Assembly (NCBI GenBank): GCA_012523655.1
Contig: JAAYTV010000716.1
Coordinates: 1-28,185 of the forward strand
Length of the DNA: 28,185 nucleotides
Direction: 5' to 3'
DNA from: a bacterium
Lineage (GTDB): Bacteria > Zhuqueibacterota > Zhuqueibacteria > Residuimicrobiales > Residuimicrobiaceae
Below, one piece after another: positions 7,065 to 13,260 of this stretch. Under the pieces are notes generated by a model. It was given only the letters and a program-made list of their open reading frames with translations, searched no databases and was not told where the DNA came from. The position numbers and the translations under genes were made by a program. Positions within the stretch are counted from its first letter, which is position 1. Each line of letters begins with the position of its first letter.

Positions 7065-8375
7065 ATGGCATCGGGCCGGGCCGCACGTTCACCTTGGTCG
7101 TTCATTCCCACACTCTACTTCGCGCAAGGCATCCCCTACGTTCTCGTCAACACGGTCTCTGTAATCATGTATAAAAAAATGGGCGTGTCCAACCAGGTGA
7201 TCGGCCTCACCAGCATCCTGTATCTGCCCTGGGTGATCAAGATGCTGTGGGGACCCTTTGTCGATTCCAATTCCACCAAGCGGAGCTGGATTTTGTTCAC
7301 CCAGGGCGGCCTATCTGTCCTGCTTCTCATCATCGCCCTGTCCACCCATCTGTCCGCGTTTCTTCTGATCTCCCTGGTGATTTTCATTCTGGTGGCTTTC
7401 ACCTCCGCCACCCATGATATCGCTGCCGATGGTTTTTATATGCTGGCACTGGACCAAAAACAGCAGGCGTTTTTTGTCGGCATCCGTTCGACCTTTTTCC
7501 GACTGGCCATGATCTTTTGTTCCGGCCTGCTGGTGATGCTCGCCGGCCAGCTGGAGGCCTCCATGCCGATCGCCTCCACCTGGACGGTCGTCTTTATCGT
7601 CAGCAGCGCCCTCTTTATGCTGATCTTTTTTTATCATCGCTTTATTCTGCCCTATCCAGCTGAAGACCGGCTGGAACGAAAGAAAGAGGAACAGTTGAGT
7701 TTTTTGGCGATCTTTGCGGATTACTTTAAACAGCCGAAAATCGTCGCCATCGTCTCATTCATTTTGCTCTACCGGGCAGGCGAAGCGATATTGCTCAAGA
7801 TGGCCGCACCGTTTTTGCTGGATGATCCGGGGCAAGGCGGGCTGGGACTGCCCACCACCACGGTTGGTTTTATCTATGGCACCGTCGGCGTCTTGGGGTT
7901 GACCTTCGGCGGCATTCTCGGCGTATGGGTCATCGCCCGGCTCGGGCTGCGCAAGTGCATCTGGCCCATGGCTCTGTGCCTCAACCTTCCCAATGCGGTC
8001 TATATCTACATGGCTTACGCCCGGCCGTCGGTGGCTGCGGTCGGCGCCCTCGTGGGCCTGGAGCAGTTCGCCTATGGCCTTGGTTTCACTTCCATGATGG
8101 TGTTCATGATGTACATCTCCCGAGGCCCCTACAAGACTTCGCATTTTGCCATTTCCACCGGTTTCATGGCCCTGGGTATGATGATCCCGGGTTTCCTCAG
8201 CGGCTATCTGCAGGCGTGGCTGGGCTATCTTCACTTTTTTATTCTGGTGATCTGCCTGACGCTTCCCTCGTTGGCAGTCATTTTCTTCATCCCTTTGCAA
8301 TCTTCCAGGTCCGACCCCGAGATTGCGGTTGTCGGGCAACCCTTCCGGGCTCAGGACGGCAAGGCCATACAATGA
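7065..8375 (+). CDS. ampG: AmpG-like muropeptide/MFS permease (PAT family)
   Basis: A 436-aa polytopic membrane protein of the major facilitator superfamily with about twelve hydrophobic segments. The AmpG/PAT-type signature THDIAADGFYML is at residues 116-127, WGPFVD at 62-67 matches the first cytoplasmic loop of the family, and GIRSTFFR follows. AmpG imports anhydro-muropeptides or related sugars from periplasm to cytoplasm for cell-wall recycling; other PAT members carry acetyl-CoA or siderophores. The ATG at 7065 has AAGGAG eight bases upstream; the frame is open to 6978 but that part covers the terminator. The stop overlaps the start of the NamZ gene (ATGA), which strongly supports a muropeptide or MurNAc substrate. 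Confidence 0.85.
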   Translation: MASGRAARSPWSFIPTLYFAQGIPYVLVNTVSVIMYKKMGVSNQVIGLTSILYLPWVIKMLWGPFVDSNSTKRSWILFTQGGLSVLLLIIALSTHLSAFLLISLVIFILVAFTSATHDIAADGFYMLALDQKQQAFFVGIRSTFFRLAMIFCSGLLVMLAGQLEASMPIASTWTVVFIVSSALFMLIFFYHRFILPYPAEDRLERKKEEQLSFLAIFADYFKQPKIVAIVSFILLYRAGEAILLKMAAPFLLDDPGQGGLGLPTTTVGFIYGTVGVLGLTFGGILGVWVIARLGLRKCIWPMALCLNLPNAVYIYMAYARPSVAAVGALVGLEQFAYGLGFTSMMVFMMYISRGPYKTSHFAISTGFMALGMMIPGFLSGYLQAWLGYLHFFILVICLTLPSLAVIFFIPLQSSRSDPEIAVVGQPFRAQDGKAIQ

Positions 8376-9574
8376 AAAGAACCGGACTCTGTTTACTCGT
8401 CTGCTCCGCACTGGTGGCGCAGACCGGGAAAATTCAACTGGGCGTCGATGTGCTTCTGTCCGAGCAGTCGGATCTGCTGCAAGGCAAGCGTGTGGGTTTG
8501 ATCACCAATCAAACCGGCCTGACATCCAGCCACGTCAGCACGGTGGACGCTCTGTTCGCAGTCTCCAAGGTCACAGCCCTGTTTGGGCCTGAACATGGAG
8601 TGCGCGGCGATGAAGCCGGCGGCAGAAGCATTCCGGGCTCTGTGGACGCGAAGACCGGTGTGCCGGTGTACAGCCTGTATGGCAAGACGCACAAACCCAC
8701 CGCTGCCATGCTCTCCAAGGTCGATGTGCTGGTCTATGATATTCAGGACATCGGTTCGCGCGCCTACACCTACATCTACACCATGGCTCTGGGTATGGAA
8801 GCAGCCAGAGAGCGGGGCATTCCCTTTATCGTCCTGGACCGTCCCAATCCCCTGGGCGGAGAGCGGGTGGAAGGTCCGGTGCTGGATCCAGCCTTTAAAT
8901 CTTTTGTCGGCCTTTATCCGATTCCCTATCTCTATGGAATGACGGTCGGAGAATTGGCGCTTTATTTCAACTATGAGTGCGGCATCGAGGCCCAGCTGAT
9001 TGTAGTGCCGATGAAGGGATGGCGACGCAGCATGGTGTTCAGCGATACCGGCATTTTATGGGTTCCAACCTCACCGCACATTCCCCATGCGCAAACGCCG
9101 TTTTATTGCGCAGCCGTCGGCTGCATCGGCGAATTGGGCACGCTCAGCGAGGGGGTCGGATGGCCGGCGCCCTTTGAACTGATCGGCGCGCCGTGGATGG
9201 ATGGTCGACGACTGGCGGATGAACTGAACAACCGCAATCTGCCCGGAGTCTTTTTTCGTCCGGTTCAGTACCGCCCTTTTTACCACTCTTTCAAGGAGCA
9301 GCCGGTGCAGGGCGTGCAGCTGCATATTTTGGATGTGCGGGAGTTTCAGCCGATGTTCACGCAGCTACATCTGCTCGACGCGGTCCATCGCCTGTTTCCG
9401 GAGAACGATTTTTTTGCCACCGACCGGATCAACAGTTTCGACAGGGCCATGGGCACGGATCAGGTGCGCGTGCAGATCAAACAGGGAAAATCGCCGAACG
9501 AAATTATCGCGTCATGGCAGCAAGATCTTGTTATTTATAAACAAAAGAGGGAGCGTTTTCTTCTCTACCATTGA
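8372..9574 (+). CDS. namZ: Exo-beta-N-acetylmuramidase NamZ family (DUF1343, GH171)
   Basis: A 400-aa exported protein matching the DUF1343 family, whose founding member NamZ of Bacillus subtilis removes MurNAc from the non-reducing end of peptidoglycan fragments. Visible motifs are GLITNQTG (42-49), LFGPEHGVRGDEAGG (70-84) carrying the conserved Glu-His (E74, H75), VYDIQDIGSRAYTY (121-134) and LDRPNPLGG (155-163). Residues 1-17 form a short signal peptide, so it acts in the periplasm or outside. The start overlaps the AmpG-like permease stop by four bases. The pair would liberate and import cell-wall sugars. No MurQ, MurK or amidase gene is in view, so the rest of the pathway must lie elsewhere. 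Length is normal for the family. Confidence 0.9.
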   Translation: MKRTGLCLLVCSALVAQTGKIQLGVDVLLSEQSDLLQGKRVGLITNQTGLTSSHVSTVDALFAVSKVTALFGPEHGVRGDEAGGRSIPGSVDAKTGVPVYSLYGKTHKPTAAMLSKVDVLVYDIQDIGSRAYTYIYTMALGMEAARERGIPFIVLDRPNPLGGERVEGPVLDPAFKSFVGLYPIPYLYGMTVGELALYFNYECGIEAQLIVVPMKGWRRSMVFSDTGILWVPTSPHIPHAQTPFYCAAVGCIGELGTLSEGVGWPAPFELIGAPWMDGRRLADELNNRNLPGVFFRPVQYRPFYHSFKEQPVQGVQLHILDVREFQPMFTQLHLLDAVHRLFPENDFFATDRINSFDRAMGTDQVRVQIKQGKSPNEIIASWQQDLVIYKQKRERFLLYH

Positions 9575-9667
9575 GGTAAACTATTTGGCTGCTCGCGGCC
9601 TGCCGATCATGCCTGCCTGATAGAAAAAAAATGTTTTACCTGTCAATAAAAATTATTATATTTATTT

Positions 9668-9697
9668 AAGTAAGCTATTGCTTTACTTGGCTTTTTT
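9668..9697 (+). terminator. Possible terminator after namZ
   Basis: AAGTAAGC (9668-9675), loop TATT, then GCTTTACTT (9680-9688) with one bulged T, followed by GGC and six T (9692-9697). The stem is AT-rich, so this is weak. It lies in the 226-bp AT-rich gap between namZ and the topoisomerase gene. I could not assign a convincing topoisomerase promoter in that gap. Confidence 0.35.
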
Positions 9698-9800
9698 GCC
9701 TGCCGGTGCTTTTTGCGGCTGACAAAACCTTCAAGCGACAATAGCTTTTTTTATAACCAACTATCGGAACAGGTGGGATTTTTCTGGAAGGAACTGCGTT

Positions 9801-11543
9801 TTGTTGAAGCAACTCATTCACAAAGGGATACTGATTCCGGATCCGCCGCAATACCGAGGCCTAAAGATCTCGTTCCGTGGGCAGGAGATTACCCTGGATC
9901 CCAAACAGGAGGAAATGGCGCTGGCCTGGGTGAAAAAATTAGGAACCCCCTATGTTGAGGACTCTGTTTTTGAGAAGAATTTTTTTGCCGATTTCAGCAG
10001 CGCGCTTTCCGTCAAGCCTGCCCTGAAAGCTGCAGAGGTGGATTTCAAGGCGGTGCAAGCGGTGGTGGATGAGGAGCGGGCTGCTAAGGAAAAGATGACG
10101 CCGGAGGAAAAGAAAGAGTTGGCAACCTGGCGCAAAGCCAGGCGCGAGGAGCTGAAGGAGCAGTATGGCCATGCCATCGCAGACGGCGAACGCATCGAAC
10201 TGGCAAATTATATCGTCGAGCCCAGCGGCATCTTTATGGGCCGCGGCAAGCATCCTTTACGGGGAAAGTGGAAGGAGGGGGCGAACCAGCGCGACATTAC
10301 TCTGAACCTCAGCCCGGATGCAGAAAGGCCGGAGGGCGATTGGGGTGCCATCGTATGGCAGCCGGAAAGCCTTTGGGTGGCCAAATGGGAGGATAAGCTC
10401 ACCAAGAAGCTTAAATATATCTGGCTGCATGACACGGCGCCCATCAAGCAGGAGCGTGAAGCACAGAAATTCGACAAGGCCATTGAACTGGCCGCTCAGA
10501 TCGACCAAGTCCGCAATTATATCTTGAGCAACATGTCGCATGAAGATTTCAAACGCCGTAAAGTGGCCACGGCCTGTTATCTGATCGATGCCCTGTGCCT
10601 GCGTGTGGGCGATGAGAAGGATGAGGATGAAGCAGATACGGTCGGCGCCACCACGCTGCGGCCGGAGCACGTCAAATTGCATGAGGACGGAGTGGCTGAG
10701 TTCCGCTTCCTTGGCAAGGACAGCGTGCTGTGGCATAAGAAATTGGCGCTTTCTGAGTTGGCGCAGGAACGGATGAAGGAGCTGCTCCAACACGCGCGGC
10801 CTTCGAACGCGGAGAACACAGCGGCCTCCAATAAGCCGCAGCTTTTTCCCGACATCAGCAGCCGTGACGTGAACGCCTTTCTATCCGAAAAACTGCCCGG
10901 CCTGTCCGCTAAGGTGTTTCGTACTTTTCATGCCTCCACCGCAGTGCAAAAAAGTCTGGATCAATCCGGCGTGGTCCGCACTGATCCAGAGTATAAAAAG
11001 TGGGAGGCCACGGTACGCGCCAATATGGAAGCTGCCATCCTGTGCAATCACACGAAAAAAGCGGCGCCGAATTGGGACAAGCGAAAGGAGGCCTTTCGTC
11101 TTCGCGAGCAGACGCTGCAGACCCAGTTGAAAACCGTGGCGGAAAAAATCAAGCTCGAGTCCGAGAAAATTCCGCGCCTGCGCGCCGAGATGAAACAAAA
11201 GCGTGAGCAGGCGAAAAAGCGCGAGTTTAAGAATAAAGTCAAGGCCGTGTATGAGAAAAAGATTCAGGGGGTGGAGGCCGCGGTGGCCAAACTCACACTG
11301 AGAGAAGAAAAACTGCGCATGGCGCTCGGCAAGCTTAAGGCCACCATTGCCATCGCCAGCAAGAATAGAACCTGGAACCTCGGCACCAGCCAGAAATCCT
11401 ACATCGATCCCCGCGTCTATTATCACTGGGGGCGTCGGGTGGACTATGATGTGATCGGAAAATATTATTCCGCCACCCTGCGGAGAAAATTCATGTGGGT
11501 CAAAGCGGGCGAGACGGCGGAAGAGGACGCTGAAACGGAATAA
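9801..11543 (+). CDS. topIB: DNA topoisomerase IB, eukaryotic/thaumarchaeal type
   Basis: A 580-aa enzyme that relaxes supercoils by transient nicking through a 3'-phosphotyrosine. It aligns along its length with the core, linker and C-terminal domains of human TOP1. Residues 1-145 match the N-terminal core domain (HKGILIPDPP, EKNFFADF, PSGIFMGRGKHP at 141-152). All five catalytic residues are present: R268 (LRVGDEK; human R488), K306 (FLGKDS; K532), R374 (KVFRTF; R590), H417 (AILCNH; H632) and Y534 (SYIDPR; Y723). Residues about 425-515 form a charged helical linker. The eukaryote-specific disordered N-terminus is absent. Usual bacterial IB enzymes are poxvirus-like, about 300-370 aa, and lack this N-terminal core. 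The start is TTG at 9801 (next codon also TTG) with AAGGAA nearby; homology begins at once and no upstream ATG fits. A strong terminator follows. Confidence 0.94.
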   Translation: MLKQLIHKGILIPDPPQYRGLKISFRGQEITLDPKQEEMALAWVKKLGTPYVEDSVFEKNFFADFSSALSVKPALKAAEVDFKAVQAVVDEERAAKEKMTPEEKKELATWRKARREELKEQYGHAIADGERIELANYIVEPSGIFMGRGKHPLRGKWKEGANQRDITLNLSPDAERPEGDWGAIVWQPESLWVAKWEDKLTKKLKYIWLHDTAPIKQEREAQKFDKAIELAAQIDQVRNYILSNMSHEDFKRRKVATACYLIDALCLRVGDEKDEDEADTVGATTLRPEHVKLHEDGVAEFRFLGKDSVLWHKKLALSELAQERMKELLQHARPSNAENTAASNKPQLFPDISSRDVNAFLSEKLPGLSAKVFRTFHASTAVQKSLDQSGVVRTDPEYKKWEATVRANMEAAILCNHTKKAAPNWDKRKEAFRLREQTLQTQLKTVAEKIKLESEKIPRLRAEMKQKREQAKKREFKNKVKAVYEKKIQGVEAAVAKLTLREEKLRMALGKLKATIAIASKNRTWNLGTSQKSYIDPRVYYHWGRRVDYDVIGKYYSATLRRKFMWVKAGETAEEDAETE

Positions 11544-11554
11544 GCAGAAAAAGC

Positions 11555-11589
11555 AAAAAGCCCTGTTGAACGTATCAACAGGGCTTTTT
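11555..11589. terminator. Bidirectional terminator between converging genes
   Basis: A perfect 15-bp stem (11555-11569 with 11575-11589) around the loop ACGTA. The GC-rich part is GCCCTGTTGA, with A5 on the left and T5 on the right. It ends the topoisomerase gene on plus and, three bases from its stop codon, the small Cys-rich gene on minus. Confidence 0.93.
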
Positions 11590-11592
11590 GAA

Positions 11593-11841
11593 TTAAGCGT
11601 CCGCCAACCGCCGGAAACCAGGACAGCTGCGCTGCACCTGATGGCCGCATTGGGCCCAGTTGGCGCAGCGTCGGCACTGCGATTGATCCCAGAGGAAGCG
11701 AAAGCCCTTGGCATAGAGCTGGATCCACTCCAGGATGAATTCTGAACCCGGGTCGCGTCGCAGAGTGATTCCACGGCAGTATTTTTCAATTTCGATCTTT
11801 CTAACCTGCACCTGCATATAGCGGGTATAATCGTCTTCCAT
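11593..11841 (-). CDS. Small Cys-rich protein, putative metal site, unrecognised
   Basis: An 82-aa soluble protein. The C-terminal third has C56-x2-C59-x5-C65-x-H67-x5-C73 (QCRRCANWAQCGH, then SCPGF), a pattern that could bind zinc or a cluster. The N-terminal part is charged, with a central amphipathic stretch (EFILEWIQLYAKGFRFLWDQ). I do not recognise the family. The frame is open to 11907, but the upstream part coincides with a good promoter (11879-11907), so the ATG at 11841 is preferred; GGAGG lies 12 bases before it, a long spacing. If the promoter call is wrong, the ATG at 11880 would add 13 residues. It converges on the topoisomerase gene and shares its terminator. Confidence 0.6.
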   Translation of the reverse strand: MEDDYTRYMQVQVRKIEIEKYCRGITLRRDPGSEFILEWIQLYAKGFRFLWDQSQCRRCANWAQCGHQVQRSCPGFRRLADA

Positions 11842-11878
11842 GCCTTGCGCATAGCCTCCATAAAAATTATTTGCATAC

Positions 11879-11907
11879 ATTTTAACGATTTTTTTTAAAT
11901 AAATCAA
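11879..11907 (-). promoter_or_regulatory. Candidate promoter of the Cys-rich protein gene
   Basis: On the minus strand TTGATT (11902-11907), 17 bp, TAAAAT (11879-11884), within a very AT-rich stretch. Predicted transcription start is near 11871, giving a leader of about 30 bases before the ATG at 11841. Confidence 0.55.
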
Positions 11908-11940
11908 AAAAAAAATTGTAATGAATGGATTTTGTGCAGC

Positions 11941-12003
11941 GCCGACCTGAATGTGATTCAGGATCTACGTTCGGCTGAAAAAGATTAAAATGGTCCCTTT
12001 TTC
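11941..12003. other. Two consecutive hairpins in the divergent intergenic region
   Basis: First hairpin: CCTGAAT (11946-11952), loop GTG, ATTCAGG (11956-11962), enclosed by GCCGA (11941-11945) and TCGGC (11971-11975). Second: GAAAAAG (11977-11983) and CTTTTTC (11997-12003) around a 13-base loop. Both lie upstream of the predicted promoter of the GH43-like gene, so they could be a short RNA, protein-binding sites or the remains of a terminator. Nothing else explains them. Confidence 0.35.
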
Positions 12004-12091
12004 GACGTGGTGATCGATTTCATTTATTTCCTGGTCGTTGCGGCTTTGCGCAACAGGCATGAGAGCGGATTGCCCCCTCTTTCCTTTTTGC

Positions 12092-12120
12092 TTGCATGTA
12101 CGATCTGCGAATGGTAAATT
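12092..12120 (+). promoter_or_regulatory. Candidate promoter of the glycan gene cluster
   Basis: TTGCAT (12092-12097), 17 bp, TAAATT (12115-12120). It would give a leader of about 75 bases before the ATG at 12201. Confidence 0.45.
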
Positions 12121-12200
12121 CTCCGCAAGGACAGGAGGCCGCATGCGATTGTGCAAGTAAACGGCCTGCCGTCTCAATCTTAATCGCCGGAGGTTTTATC

Positions 12201-13172
12201 ATGGCCGGTTTCGCTGAAAAAGGGCTGGTGATCGCAGGCCTGGTGGCCTGGCTGACCGTCGACCCAGCACGGGCTGCAGACCTGCCGCCGCGGCCTGTTT
12301 TGTCCAAATTGCCCTTTGCCTTTTCGCAAGCCGGCCGAACCCTCATGGAAAATACGCCGGTTCTGTTTCAATCCCGCTTGTTATTGGCGGCGAACTATCG
12401 CCCCGGTGGAGACCGCGCCAAAGGCAGCGACGCCTATCTCTACATCGATGATCTGCGCACGGGCGAACAGGTCGCTCAGTTCGGCCGCGGCCATTCTTTC
12501 GTCAGCGCCTGGGTGCAGGATTCGACGCTGCATGTGTTCGCCCTCGAGTTTACCGATTTCGGCCGGGTGATGAACTCGAACGGCATTACCCGGTTCTGGA
12601 CCACGGATCTAAAGACCTGGAAACAGGAAAAGGTGCTGGCTGCGAAGCATAATGAACATCTGTTCAACACATCGATCTGTCGCGATGAACAGGGCTATAT
12701 CATGGCCTACGAATCCGATCGCCCTCTTTCGTTCTGTTTTAAATTCGCCCGATCCCAGGATCTGTCCCATTGGACGCGGGTGCCGGACATCGTCTTTACC
12801 GGCGTGCACCACGAATACGCCGCCTGTCCTGCCTTGCGCTATTTCGCACCCTATTATTATGTCCTCTATCTCCATGCGCCGATCGCCGGCCATCACGGAT
12901 GGATTTCCTTTCTTGCCCGATCGCGGGACTTGCGGGACTGGGAGCTGAGCCCTTATAATCCCATTCTCGAAGCCGGCGTCGGAGAGGGGAGCAACAATTC
13001 GGACGTGGATTTGATCGAGTACGAAGGCCGTACCTTTTTATACTACGCCATAGGCGATCAGGCCACCTGGAGTACGGTTCGGGTCGCGATGTACGATGGA
13101 CCTATGGCTGATTTTTTTCAAAAGCATTTTCCGGATTCCATTGCAACGGTCAAGGCGAGGGCCTGCCCATAG
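12201..13172 (+). CDS. Exported GH43/GH32-like beta-propeller glycosidase
   Basis: A 323-aa protein with a signal peptide (residues 1-26, ending ARAA) and a five-bladed beta-propeller of the GH43/GH32/GH130 type. The blades are marked by repeated S/T-x-DL-x2-W motifs: TTDLKTW (134-140), SQDLSHW (185-191) and SRDLRDW (241-247). Acidic residues consistent with a glycosidase are present (E171 in AYESD, D268/D270 in NNSDVD), but I cannot assign the catalytic set with confidence. The ATG at 12201 has GGAGG seven bases upstream. The frame is open from 12096, but that part contains the predicted promoter and no signal peptide. It heads a run of three genes for secreted carbohydrate-active proteins. 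It could also be a catalytically inactive binding protein. Confidence 0.72.
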   Translation: MAGFAEKGLVIAGLVAWLTVDPARAADLPPRPVLSKLPFAFSQAGRTLMENTPVLFQSRLLLAANYRPGGDRAKGSDAYLYIDDLRTGEQVAQFGRGHSFVSAWVQDSTLHVFALEFTDFGRVMNSNGITRFWTTDLKTWKQEKVLAAKHNEHLFNTSICRDEQGYIMAYESDRPLSFCFKFARSQDLSHWTRVPDIVFTGVHHEYAACPALRYFAPYYYVLYLHAPIAGHHGWISFLARSRDLRDWELSPYNPILEAGVGEGSNNSDVDLIEYEGRTFLYYAIGDQATWSTVRVAMYDGPMADFFQKHFPDSIATVKARACP

Positions 13173-13191
13173 GTCAAGTCCGCGTCCGACC

Positions 13192-13213
13192 CGGCGCCCT
13201 CATGAGGGCGCCG
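13192..13213 (+). terminator. Perfect GC-rich palindrome, possible attenuator
   Basis: A 22-base perfect palindrome (arms CGGCGCCCTCA and its complement) 20 bases after the stop of the GH43-like gene and 48 bases before the next start. There is no T-run, so it is unlikely to be a simple terminator. It could stabilise the upstream message or lower expression of the next gene. Confidence 0.45.
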
Positions 13214-13260
13214 CGCCTTGCTTTCGATGCAGCGGTTGTGAACCAAAATCAGGATAAATC

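Noticed and set aside
9801..11543. Ordinary poxvirus-like bacterial topoisomerase IB
   Set aside because: Too long (580 aa). The N-terminal core (residues 1-145) and the long linker of the eukaryotic type are present, and the motif contexts follow human TOP1.
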